This document shows positions 1 to 6,172 of a stretch of DNA of 10,910 bases, piece after piece (position 1 is the first letter of the stretch; each line of letters begins with the position of its first letter). Made by a program: the position numbers and the translations under genes. Below the pieces are notes generated by a model that worked only from the letters and a program-made list of their open reading frames with translations, was not told where the DNA came from and made no database searches. The stretch spans positions 1 through 10,910 of the forward strand of contig NCBR01000063.1 in assembly GCA_002279285.1 (NCBI GenBank), written 5' to 3'. The stretch is from Acidobacteria bacterium 37-71-11. Its GTDB lineage: Bacteria; Acidobacteriota; Thermoanaerobaculia; Thermoanaerobaculales; Thermoanaerobaculaceae.

Positions 1-262
1 TCTTCCCGATCGCGATCCAGAGCGGGAAGCCGGGCGGCAGCGGCATGTGCCGGCTGGGGTCGAAGTCGAGGACGCCGCACGCCATCAGCGCCTCGTCCTG
101 CTCCCACGGCCCGGCCGGGAGGAGCAGGAGGCGAGAGGCTACGAGGGCTGCCAGCGCCGCCGCGCTGGCGGCGGCGGAGGCAGCCGCCCCACCGACCGGC
201 AGCAGCGGCCAGGGGAAGACCCGCCCCGCCAGCCGTTCGAGCTGCGCTGCCCAAGGTCGCAC
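1..262 (-). CDS. GT-C fold membrane glycosyltransferase (GT39/PMT-like), N-terminal part
   Basis: The reverse strand is open from a GTG at 262 to the window edge (87 complete codons); an in-frame TAG lies four codons upstream of this GTG, so no earlier start is possible. The protein has a short basic/aromatic start, an Ala/Leu-rich membrane helix at about residues 18-50, then a loop with WEQDEA (about 53-58) and a Pro-rich stretch FDPSRHMPLPPGFPLW (about 67-82). In the GT-C superfamily (dolichyl-phosphate-mannose or undecaprenyl-phosphate-sugar transferases) the first extracytoplasmic loop after helix 1 carries a catalytic acidic residue, and the D56-E57 pair fits that place. The expected role is transfer of a sugar from a lipid-phosphate donor on the outer face of the inner membrane. 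Only the N-terminus is visible, so donor, acceptor and exact family cannot be set. It is transcribed divergently from ccmA with only 84 bases between the starts. Confidence 0.55.
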   Translation of the reverse strand, partial: MRPWAAQLERLAGRVFPWPLLPVGGAAASAAASAAALAALVASRLLLLPAGPWEQDEALMACGVLDFDPSRHMPLPPGFPLWIAIGK

Positions 263-268
263 GGCCGG

Positions 269-277
269 AGTCTAGCA
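269..277 (-). promoter_or_regulatory. Extended -10 promoter candidate for the minus-strand glycosyltransferase
   Basis: Read on the minus strand this is TGCTAGACT: a TGn extension followed by TAGACT, which matches TATAAT at four of six positions. No good -35 box is seen 17 bases upstream, which extended -10 promoters tolerate. The GTG start follows only six bases after the -10, so the predicted transcript would have almost no leader. Confidence 0.35.
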
Positions 278-330
278 TCGGGCCGGCGGACGCGCCGTTC
301 GCGAAGAGGCCGGGCGCCCGGCGCCGTCGT

Positions 331-336
331 GATAAT
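331..336 (+). promoter_or_regulatory. -10-like box GATAAT upstream of ccmA
   Basis: GATAAT stands out as an AT-rich hexamer in very GC-rich DNA and matches TATAAT at five of six positions. It ends 10 bases before the ccmA ATG at 347, so a normal transcription start (about 7 bases downstream) would fall 3-4 bases before the ATG. No recognisable -35 box lies at 308-313, and no Shine-Dalgarno sequence lies before the ATG, which would fit a near-leaderless ccm transcript. The box could be chance. Confidence 0.35.
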
Positions 337-346
337 CTCGAACGCC

Positions 347-973
347 ATGGAGGCGATTTCGGTCGAATTCACGAAGGTGGGGAAACGCTTCGGCGCCCGG
401 GCCGTGCTCGCGGCGGTGTCGGGCACGCTGCGGCCGGGCGAGGTGCTGGTCGTCGCGGGGCCCAACGGCGCGGGAAAGTCCACCCTCCTGAACATCCTGG
501 CCGGGGTCCTGCGGCCCTCCCGCGGCGGCGTCGCGTACCGCCGGGGTGACGAGGAGGTGCCACGCCGCGAGTGGTTCGAGAACCTCGGGATGGCATCGCC
601 GGACATGGCGGTCTACGAGGAACTCTCGGCGATCGAGAACCTCAGGTTCTTCGGCCGCCTGCGCGGCCATGCCCTTGCCGACGGGGCGCTTGCCGAATTA
701 CTGGAGACGCTCGGACTGCCGGTGCGCGAGCACCACCGCGCCGTCGGGACGTACTCGTCGGGGATGAAGCAGCGGGTCAAGCTGGCACAGGCGGCGCTGC
801 ACGCGCCGGCGGTCCTGCTGCTCGACGAGCCCTCGTCGAACCTCGACGCGGCCGGGCACGAGGCGGTGGCGGCGCTGGTGGCGCGCTTCCGCGCGCGCGC
901 CGCGGTCGCCGTCGCCACCAACGACCCGCGGGAGATCGCCTGGGGTGATGCGCGCCTCGACCTTGCTCTCTGA
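347..973 (+). CDS. ccmA: Heme-export ABC transporter ATP-binding protein CcmA
   Basis: A 208-residue ABC ATPase, the usual CcmA length. Walker A is GPNGAGKST (residues 38-46), the signature is SSGMKQR (137-143), Walker B is LLLDEP (157-162) and the D-loop is NLD (165-167). It should hydrolyse ATP on the cytoplasmic face of a CcmABCD complex and drive release of heme-loaded CcmE from CcmC. Two ABC landmarks differ from the norm: no Gln is evident at the Q-loop (the stretch after GMAS reads PDMAVYEELS), and the switch His is replaced by Asn in VATNDP (N192). The reading frame stays open far upstream, but the ATG at 347 gives the family-typical start. The gene overlaps ccmB by 29 bases. Family assignment rests on motifs plus the ccmBCDEF context; taken alone it could be any short ABC ATPase. 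Confidence 0.93.
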   Translation: MEAISVEFTKVGKRFGARAVLAAVSGTLRPGEVLVVAGPNGAGKSTLLNILAGVLRPSRGGVAYRRGDEEVPRREWFENLGMASPDMAVYEELSAIENLRFFGRLRGHALADGALAELLETLGLPVREHHRAVGTYSSGMKQRVKLAQAALHAPAVLLLDEPSSNLDAAGHEAVAALVARFRARAAVAVATNDPREIAWGDARLDLAL

Positions 974-1637
974 GAGCCTCGCCGTCCTCGGCAAGGAGCT
1001 TACCGCGGAGCTGCGCAGCCGGGTCGCGCTCAACGCCATCGGCCTGTTCGGCCTGACCACGCTGATCGCCGTCGCCTACCAGATCGGCCCGTACCAGATC
1101 CAGGAGCAGGACCGCCCGTACCTGCTCTCGGCCCTGCTGTGGATCATCCTGTTTTTCGCCGCCACCTCCGGCCTGTCGCGGGTGTTCGTCAAGGAAGAGG
1201 ACGCCCACACCGCCAAGACGCTGCGCCTGGCGGCCCGCCCGCTCGCGGTCTTCGCAGGCAAGTACCTGTTCAACTTGATCTTGCTCAGCGCGCTGTTCAG
1301 CCTCATCGTGCCGCTGTACTGCGCCCTCATGAGCTACCGCGTGCGCGGCGTGGCTGGCCTGGCGGTCGTGCTGGCGGCCGGGGCGGTGGCCCTGGCGTCG
1401 ACCTCGACCATCGTCGCGGCGATCATCGCCCGCGCCTCGGGGTCTACGACGCTATTTGCTATCCTCTCGGTGCCGCTGGTGTTGCCGCTTCTCGTGATGC
1501 TCATCCAGGGGACGCGGGCGGCGGCGGCCAGCGCCGAGCTGGCGGCCGTCCTCCCGGCTTTGCAGGGGATCGTTTCGCTAGGGGGTGCCGTCTTGACCGT
1601 ATCCGTGTACCTTTTCCCGGTGGTGTGGCATGACTGA
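945..1637 (+). CDS. ccmB: Heme-export ABC transporter permease CcmB
   Basis: A 230-residue integral membrane protein with about six hydrophobic segments (roughly 31-47, 60-75, 105-130, 137-162, 168-188 and 202-226), near the usual CcmB length of about 220. The family hallmark is visible after helix 2: FFAATSGLSRVFVKEED (about 70-86) followed by HTAKTLRLA, matching the conserved cytoplasmic loop that contacts the ATPase. A PLVLPLLVML segment (177-186) also fits. CcmB is the membrane subunit of CcmABCD. The start is either GTG 945 or ATG 948; GGAG at 931-934 is the only weak ribosome site and sits better for 945. The start lies inside ccmA and the stop overlaps the ccmC start by 8 bases, so translation is probably coupled. 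Confidence 0.93.
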   Translation: MMRASTLLSESLAVLGKELTAELRSRVALNAIGLFGLTTLIAVAYQIGPYQIQEQDRPYLLSALLWIILFFAATSGLSRVFVKEEDAHTAKTLRLAARPLAVFAGKYLFNLILLSALFSLIVPLYCALMSYRVRGVAGLAVVLAAGAVALASTSTIVAAIIARASGSTTLFAILSVPLVLPLLVMLIQGTRAAAASAELAAVLPALQGIVSLGGAVLTVSVYLFPVVWHD

Positions 1638-2316
1638 CAACCGCGTGAGAACGGCCCTGCACTGGCTATTGGGCGGCTGGATGCTGCTGGTGATCGTCGC
1701 GGCGTTCTTCTGGGCGCCGTCGGCGGTGGGGTTCAAGGGCGAATCGTCCCGGATCGTGTTCTTCCACGTGCCGCAGGCGTGGGTCGCGGTGCTGGCGTTC
1801 TGCGTCAACCTGGTGGCCTCGCTGCGCTACCTGCGCACCCGCGACCCGCTCGACGACGCGCGTGCCGCGGCCGCCGCCAGGCTCGGCTTGGTGTTCTCCC
1901 TGCTGGCGACGGTCACCGGATCGATTTTCGCCAACGTGATGTGGAACTCGTTCTGGAACTGGGACCCGCGTGAAGTCTCGATCGCGATCCTGCTGCTCGT
2001 CTACGCGGCGTACTTTGCCCTGCGGGAAGCGGTTCCCGACGAGGAGCGGCGCGCCAGCCTCTCGGCGGCGTATGCCATTTTGGCATTTGTCACGATGCCG
2101 TTCCTCGTCTTCGTCGTGCCGCGCATCTACTGGTCGCTGCACCCGGATACGATCATCGGCGCCACCGGCAAGCTCAAGCTGCAGATGGAATCGAGGATGC
2201 TGCAGACCCTCTTCGGCTCGTTAGTGGGATTTACTGGATTGTTCGTTTGGTTGTACACTCTGGACGTTCGGCTGGCGCGGGTGCGGCTGGCGCGCCGGGA
2301 GCGCGAGGAGGCGTGA
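1630..2316 (+). CDS. ccmC: Heme-handling protein CcmC (WWD domain)
   Basis: A 228-residue protein with six predicted membrane helices, typical of CcmC. The tryptophan-rich WWD motif is WNSFWNWDPRE (105-115), a variant of the WGxxWxWD form and close to that of CcsA/CcmC proteins. The two axial heme-ligand histidines of the family are present: H46 in FFHVPQAW (E. coli H60) and H171 in YWSLHPD (E. coli H184). CcmC binds heme in the outer leaflet and attaches it to CcmE. The ATG at 1630 lies within the end of ccmB, and ccmD follows three bases after the stop. Nothing essential appears to be missing. Confidence 0.95.
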   Translation: MTDNRVRTALHWLLGGWMLLVIVAAFFWAPSAVGFKGESSRIVFFHVPQAWVAVLAFCVNLVASLRYLRTRDPLDDARAAAAARLGLVFSLLATVTGSIFANVMWNSFWNWDPREVSIAILLLVYAAYFALREAVPDEERRASLSAAYAILAFVTMPFLVFVVPRIYWSLHPDTIIGATGKLKLQMESRMLQTLFGSLVGFTGLFVWLYTLDVRLARVRLARREREEA

Positions 2317-2319
2317 GCA

Positions 2320-2439
2320 ATGCCAAACGCTGAGAGTTTGATCTGGGTGGCAGCGGTCACGGTAGTGATCTGGCTCGGGATCTTCGCCTACTGCCTCGCC
2401 CTCGACCGTCGCGTGCGCCGGCTGGAGGAGGAACAATGA
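2320..2439 (+). CDS. ccmD: CcmD-like small membrane protein
   Basis: A 39-residue frame between ccmC and ccmE. It has one membrane helix (about residues 7-28, starting LIWVAAVTVVIWLG) followed by a charged tail DRRVRRLEEE. This is the CcmD pattern: a tiny single-span protein with a basic, heptad-like cytoplasmic tail that stabilises CcmABC with CcmE and is needed to release holo-CcmE. Sequence conservation in the family is low, so the call relies on size, topology and position. GAGGAG at 2305-2310 sits nine bases before the ATG. The gene starts 3 bases after ccmC and its stop overlaps the ccmE start as ATGA, so translational coupling is likely. It is easily missed by automatic gene callers. 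Confidence 0.85.
   Translation: MPNAESLIWVAAVTVVIWLGIFAYCLALDRRVRRLEEEQ
2424..2431 (+). promoter_or_regulatory. Strong Shine-Dalgarno of ccmE inside ccmD
   Basis: GGAGGAGG lies four bases before the ccmE ATG at 2436 and forms the codons for the Glu-rich end of CcmD. It is one of the best ribosome sites in the window and supports the ATGA start/stop overlap. Confidence 0.6.
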
Positions 2440-2834
2440 GCCGTAGGGCGGTTTGGACCGTCGCAGGCATCGTGGCGATCATCGCCTTCGTCGCGTTCGG
2501 CGCCGGGGCGTTCAAGTCGAACCTCACGCCGTACGTCAGCTTCCAGCAGGCCCGTTCGACCGCCGACGCGGTGCAGGTCGCCGGCAAGCTGGTGCAAGGC
2601 TCCGACAGCTTCGATGCGGCTTCTTCCCGCCTGATGTTCAGCATCCAGGATGAGCACGGCGACGTCATGAGGGTCGCCTACAAGGGGCTGAAACCCGGAA
2701 ACTTCAACGATGCCACCCAGGTGGTGGCGATCGGCCGCTTTCACGGCGGCACGCTCGAGGCCGAGAAACTTCTCGTGAAGTGTCCGTCCAAGTATCAAGG
2801 GATCGAGGAGAAGGAGAACCACAGCTCCTCGTGA
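2436..2834 (+). CDS. ccmE: Periplasmic heme chaperone CcmE, Cys-type (CxxxY)
   Basis: A 132-residue protein with an N-terminal signal anchor (about 5-25, after MSRR), then an OB-fold beta-barrel domain. Recognisable family blocks are PYVSFQQA (32-39), VQVAGKLV (47-53), FSIQDEHG (68-75), VAYKGLKPGNF (80-90) and VVAIGRF (96-102). Classical CcmE attaches heme covalently through His130 of an HxxxY motif. Here the equivalent site is LLVKCPSKY (112-120), with C116 and Y120, so the attachment residue is Cys. A CxxxY CcmE is known from archaea and some bacteria such as Desulfovibrio, in systems that lack CcmH. The tail after the motif is short and hydrophilic. The ATG overlaps the ccmD stop and has a strong ribosome site. 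Confidence 0.95.
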   Translation: MSRRAVWTVAGIVAIIAFVAFGAGAFKSNLTPYVSFQQARSTADAVQVAGKLVQGSDSFDAASSRLMFSIQDEHGDVMRVAYKGLKPGNFNDATQVVAIGRFHGGTLEAEKLLVKCPSKYQGIEEKENHSSS

Positions 2835-2877
2835 TGTCGGCGGCGCGCATGCGTCGTGAAGTGCCAGGGGGGGAGTC

Positions 2878-5433
2878 ATGTTTCTACCGGGTGCCATCGC
2901 GATGTGGGTGGCCTTTTTTGCCCTTGTCGCGTCAACATTTTTCTACGTCCGCAGCGTGTGGGGCCATCAGGAGGCCCGCGCCTGGGCCCGCCAGCTGTAC
3001 GGCCTCGCCACCGTCGCCGTCCTGATGGCCGGGGCCGTGCTGGTCTATCTGATCCTCACCCATGATTTCCGGGTTCACTACGTCTTCTCCTATTCCGACC
3101 TTTCGCTGTCCAAGCCGTACCTCATCGCCACCCTGTGGGCCGGCCAGGAGGGCAGCTTCCTGCTCTGGCTGATGTGGGGGATGGTCGTCGGGTTGCCGCT
3201 CATCCGCTACGCCAAGCACTACGAAGAGCGCACCATGGTGGTTTACAACGTGGCGCAGCTCTCGTTGGTGCTGATCCTTCTGAAGCAGTCGCCGTTCCGC
3301 TTCATCTCCGACCTGTCTTCCGGGCAGGTGCCGTTCGACGGGCAGGGGCTCAACCCGTTGCTCCAGAACTTCTGGATGACGATCCACCCGCCGATCATGT
3401 TCCTCGGCTACGCGGCCACGGCGGTGCCGTTTGCGCTGGCGGTCGCGGCGCTGTGGGGACGGCGCTACGACGAGTGGACCAAAGCCGCGCTGCCGTGGGC
3501 GTTGCTGACGGTGGTCACGCTCGGGTGCGCCATCCTGCTCGGCGGCTACTGGGCGTACGTGACCCTCGGCTGGGGCGGCTACTGGGGGTGGGACCCGGTC
3601 GAGAATGCCTCCCTCGTCCCCTGGATCGCATCGGCCGCGCTGGTCCACGGGATGATCCTGCAACGCGCGCGAGGACGGTTCCGAAAGCTCAACTTCGCGC
3701 TCGCGATCCTGGCGTACGTCCTGGTGGTGTACGGGACGTTCCTGACCCGCTCCGGCGTGCTCGCCGACTTCTCGGTGCACTCGTTCGTGGACCTCGGCAT
3801 CACCGGCTGGCTGGTCGCCAACCTCGCCGGAGCGCTCCTCATCGGCTTCGGCGCCCTGGCGTGGCGCTGGCGCGAGATCCCGAGCGAGGCCGGCGACGAG
3901 CCGTTCCTCTCGCGCACGGTCTTCTTCGTGCTCGCGATCGCCGCGCTGCTGGGGACCGCGGCGATGGTGCTGTTCGGGACCTCGACACCGCTCATCACCC
4001 GTCTTGCGACCAAGCCGTCGCAGGTGGGCCCCGCGTTCTACAACCGGGTGGTTCTGCCGATCGGCATCGTCCTGGCGGCGTTGCTCGGCACGGTCCCGTT
4101 CCTGCAGTGGAAAGGCGCCGCCAAGGACTTCCGCAACCGCCTGCTGCTCTCCGGCGCCCTGGCGGCGGTCGCCACCGGCATCGGCGTCGCGGCTGGAGCG
4201 CGCGGCGTCCTTTACGTCGCGTTCCTGCTCCTCGCCGTCTTCGCCTTCTTCTCCAACCTGCTCAAGACCTGGGACGAGGTCAGACAGGGGAAGGTGCGCT
4301 CCGCCGGCGGCTACCTCGCCCACGTCGGGCTCGGCCTGATGCTGGCAGGGATCGTCATCTCTTCCGCGTACGACCGCTCGGAGAAGGTGGTGCTGCCGCT
4401 GGGGCAGAGCAAACAGGTGTTGGGCTACACCTTGACCTTCAAGGGCGTGGACAAGCCCACGCCGACCGCGCGCGACGCGATGCTGGTCGAGGTCAAGGAG
4501 AAGGGCGGCACCACCTACGTGGCGCGCCCGCACCTCTTCCGCAACGAGAAGTCGAACCAGCTCGTCGCCAACCCCGACGTCCACATGCAGCTGACCCACG
4601 ACGTCTACGTCTCGCCGATCGAGTTCGACCCCGGCCGGCCCGCCGAGAACGGCGACACCCTCGACCTCGGCAAAGGCGACACCGGCAAGGTCGGGCCGCT
4701 CGCCGTCACCTTTGACGGCTTCGATATGTCCGCCGCGCATGGCGACAACCAGAAGGTGGCGATCGGGGCGCGCCTCAGCGTGAAGGGACCCGCTCAGACA
4801 CAGCAGGTGACGCCGTTTTTGCGCAGCGCCGGCGGGGGCGAGTTCATCGCCGACCCGGTCGCGATCGCCGGCTTCAAGGACGCCACGGTGACCCTCAACG
4901 GGATCAACGCCAACACCGGTCACGTGCGCCTTTCGGTGGCCGGCTTCGGCGGGGGCATCGCCAAGAGCGCCGTGCTGCACCGGGGCGAGACGCTGACCTA
5001 CAAGGGCGCGACGCTCACCTTCGACGATTTCGACCTCTCGAGTTTCGATCCCCAGGCCGGCAAGATCAACATCGGCGCGGTGCTCAAGGTCAGCAGCGGC
5101 GGCAAGACCAGCGAGATCACGCCGTTCTTCCACAGCGGCGAGAGCGGCGACAGCCACGACGACGCCGACTTTCCCGGCCTGCCGGGGGTCAAGGTGCGCA
5201 CGGGCCGCATGGACCCGAACGAGAAGACGGTCGAGATCCAGATCCTCGATCCTCAAGCGCCGCCGGATATGGGCGAGCCGATGCAATTCTCGGTCGACCT
5301 CACGATCAAACCGATGATCGGCCTGCTCTGGGGCGGCCTCGTGGTCATGCTGGCGGGCGGCATCATGGCGACGATCCGCCGCGGTGAGGAGTTTTCGGCG
5401 GCGGCAACCGGCCGCCCCAGCGGCAACGCCTGA
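2878..5433 (+). CDS. ccmF: Cytochrome c heme lyase CcmF with expanded periplasmic domain
   Basis: An 851-residue polytopic protein; classical CcmF is about 650. It transfers heme from holo-CcmE to the CxxCH motif of apocytochrome c at the outer face of the membrane. The WWD motif is WGGYWGWDPVENAS (232-245). The four conserved histidines are visible: H170 (IHPPIMFLGY), H257 (LVHGM), H301 (SVHSF) and H482 (YLAHVGLGL). Many membrane helices span about 1-500, and a last one lies at 814-832. Between H482 and the last helix there are about 330 periplasmic residues instead of the usual 110-130. The extra part holds two similar units of about 90 residues (about 600-689 and 703-792), beyond the ordinary domain at 505-585. 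The ATG at 2878 has a G-rich ribosome site (2867-2875) and lies 43 bases after ccmE. It is the last gene of the operon seen; no ccmG, ccmH or ccmI follows. Confidence 0.95.
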   Translation: MFLPGAIAMWVAFFALVASTFFYVRSVWGHQEARAWARQLYGLATVAVLMAGAVLVYLILTHDFRVHYVFSYSDLSLSKPYLIATLWAGQEGSFLLWLMWGMVVGLPLIRYAKHYEERTMVVYNVAQLSLVLILLKQSPFRFISDLSSGQVPFDGQGLNPLLQNFWMTIHPPIMFLGYAATAVPFALAVAALWGRRYDEWTKAALPWALLTVVTLGCAILLGGYWAYVTLGWGGYWGWDPVENASLVPWIASAALVHGMILQRARGRFRKLNFALAILAYVLVVYGTFLTRSGVLADFSVHSFVDLGITGWLVANLAGALLIGFGALAWRWREIPSEAGDEPFLSRTVFFVLAIAALLGTAAMVLFGTSTPLITRLATKPSQVGPAFYNRVVLPIGIVLAALLGTVPFLQWKGAAKDFRNRLLLSGALAAVATGIGVAAGARGVLYVAFLLLAVFAFFSNLLKTWDEVRQGKVRSAGGYLAHVGLGLMLAGIVISSAYDRSEKVVLPLGQSKQVLGYTLTFKGVDKPTPTARDAMLVEVKEKGGTTYVARPHLFRNEKSNQLVANPDVHMQLTHDVYVSPIEFDPGRPAENGDTLDLGKGDTGKVGPLAVTFDGFDMSAAHGDNQKVAIGARLSVKGPAQTQQVTPFLRSAGGGEFIADPVAIAGFKDATVTLNGINANTGHVRLSVAGFGGGIAKSAVLHRGETLTYKGATLTFDDFDLSSFDPQAGKINIGAVLKVSSGGKTSEITPFFHSGESGDSHDDADFPGLPGVKVRTGRMDPNEKTVEIQILDPQAPPDMGEPMQFSVDLTIKPMIGLLWGGLVVMLAGGIMATIRRGEEFSAAATGRPSGNA
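4675..5253 (+). repeat. Duplicated beta-rich unit inside CcmF
   Basis: Two protein repeats of about 90 residues lie in the CcmF periplasmic region. Unit 1 (residues 600-689) runs GDTGKVGPLAVTFDGFDMS, then KVAIGARLSV, then QQVTPFLRS. Unit 2 (703-792) runs GETLTYKGATLTFDDFDLS, then KINIGAVLKV, then SEITPFFHS. The order G-D/E-T, LTFDxFDxS, IGAxLxV and ITPF is kept with nearly equal spacing. The ordinary CcmF domain before them starts with a similar GYTLTFKGVD (516-525), so it may be the parent unit. At the DNA level the copies have diverged, so this is an old duplication. Confidence 0.75.
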
Positions 5434-5469
5434 CCCGGACCGATCCACGAGCGACGGCTGGGTGCGGTC

Positions 5470-5487
5470 AGGGGCGGGCCCGCCCTT
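5470..5487 (+). terminator. GC-rich palindrome after ccmF, possible terminator
   Basis: A perfect 14-base palindrome, GGGCGGG/CCCGCCC at 5472-5485 (extended by a G:U and an A:U pair to 5470-5487), lies 37 bases after the ccmF stop. As RNA it would fold with a small GGCC-type loop. Only short T-containing sequence (TTCGTCGTT) follows and there is no real T-tract, so intrinsic termination is uncertain. Confidence 0.3.
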
Positions 5488-5522
5488 CGTCGTTCCCGCT
5501 TTGCCCGTGTGTCCCTGCCCGC

Positions 5523-5551
5523 TTGGGGCCGCGATGCGCCGCGGGTATACT
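5523..5551 (+). promoter_or_regulatory. Sigma-70-type promoter for the LON-domain gene
   Basis: A -35-like TTGGGG (5523-5528) and a -10 box TATACT (5546-5551) are separated by exactly 17 bases. TATACT matches the consensus at five of six positions and is very AT-rich for this region. Transcription would start near 5557-5560, right at or just before the ATG at 5561, giving a leaderless or near-leaderless mRNA. This suggests that the LON gene and its downstream partner form a transcription unit separate from the ccm operon. Confidence 0.6.
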
Positions 5552-5560
5552 ATTTGTGCA

Positions 5561-6163
5561 ATGCGAGGCGTGTTCGTGCTTCCTCTCTACCCGTTGCAGG
5601 GCCTCGTCCTGCTACCCGGCGAGCGCTGCGCCGTCCCGTTCGAGAAGGGGGAACCCCGCACCGCGCTCGCGCGGGCCCGCGACCACGGCGGCGCCGTGGT
5701 GGCGTCGCTCGTCGACGGGGAGTCGGTGCACGAGGTCGGGGTCACCGCCATCGTGAGCGACAGCGCAGAGGGGGAAACATCCTTGCGCGGCGTCACCCGG
5801 TGCCGGCTGGTCTCGCTGCAGAGTGATGACGCCCTGATGGTGCGGGCCGAGCGCTTCCCCGACCAGGAGGTTGCCAAGCGCCGGGGCGGTCCGGTCGGCC
5901 GGCTGCTCCAGGCCCGGTACGGGCGATTGTGCCTGCGCCTCGGCCGGGATGCCGCTGTCCCCCCATCCGGCGACCTCAGCGCCCTCACCTGGCGAATCAC
6001 GGCGGGTCTTGGCATGCCGCCGGAGCAGCAGCAAGGCTTCCTCAACGTCCCGGACCCGCTGACGCGCGCCAGGCTCCTGCTCTTGGCGGTGCGCGAGCTG
6101 GAGCGCCGCGAGCGCTTCCTCCGCCGGTGGGCCCACCTCCGCAGCACGAACCCATGGAATTGA
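5561..6163 (+). CDS. LON substrate-binding-domain protein (no protease part)
   Basis: A 200-residue protein that begins FVLPLYPLQGLVLLPGE (5-21) followed by PFEKGEPR, the N-terminal block of the LON substrate-binding domain (LPLFPL...LFPG...IFE). The rest keeps the domain plan: beta segments VASLVDG...VGVTAIVSD, the GVTRCRLVSL block (77-86), then a helical half with LGMPPEQQQGFLNVPDPLTRARLLL (about 150-174). There is no AAA+ ATPase and no Ser-Lys protease domain, so it is not Lon protease itself. Such stand-alone LON proteins are widespread and mostly of unknown role; binding of a peptide or protein partner is the usual guess. The frame is open upstream into ccmF, but ATG 5561 lies directly after a good promoter and just before the conserved block. 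The next gene begins 9 bases after the stop, so the two are probably co-transcribed. Confidence 0.75.
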   Translation: MRGVFVLPLYPLQGLVLLPGERCAVPFEKGEPRTALARARDHGGAVVASLVDGESVHEVGVTAIVSDSAEGETSLRGVTRCRLVSLQSDDALMVRAERFPDQEVAKRRGGPVGRLLQARYGRLCLRLGRDAAVPPSGDLSALTWRITAGLGMPPEQQQGFLNVPDPLTRARLLLLAVRELERRERFLRRWAHLRSTNPWN

Positions 6164-6172
6164 CGGACACCA

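Noticed and set aside
276..278. ATG on the minus strand at 278-276 as start of the glycosyltransferase
   Set aside because: It is in a different frame from the membrane-helix and WEQDEA sequence, and the correct frame has a TAG just upstream of GTG 262.
47..346. A 100-codon N-terminal extension of CcmA
   Set aside because: The sequence is Arg/Gly-rich, overlaps the divergent glycosyltransferase start, and normal CcmA begins at ATG 347.
2932..5448. An 838-codon open frame on the minus strand opposite ccmF
   Set aside because: It is rich in Arg, Asp, His and Gly with no domain features, and mirrors the codons of ccmF. Long antisense frames are expected in GC-rich coding DNA.
5384..5560. A 59-codon extension of the LON protein overlapping the end of ccmF
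   Set aside because: It crosses the promoter at 5523-5551, is low-complexity and precedes the conserved LON start.
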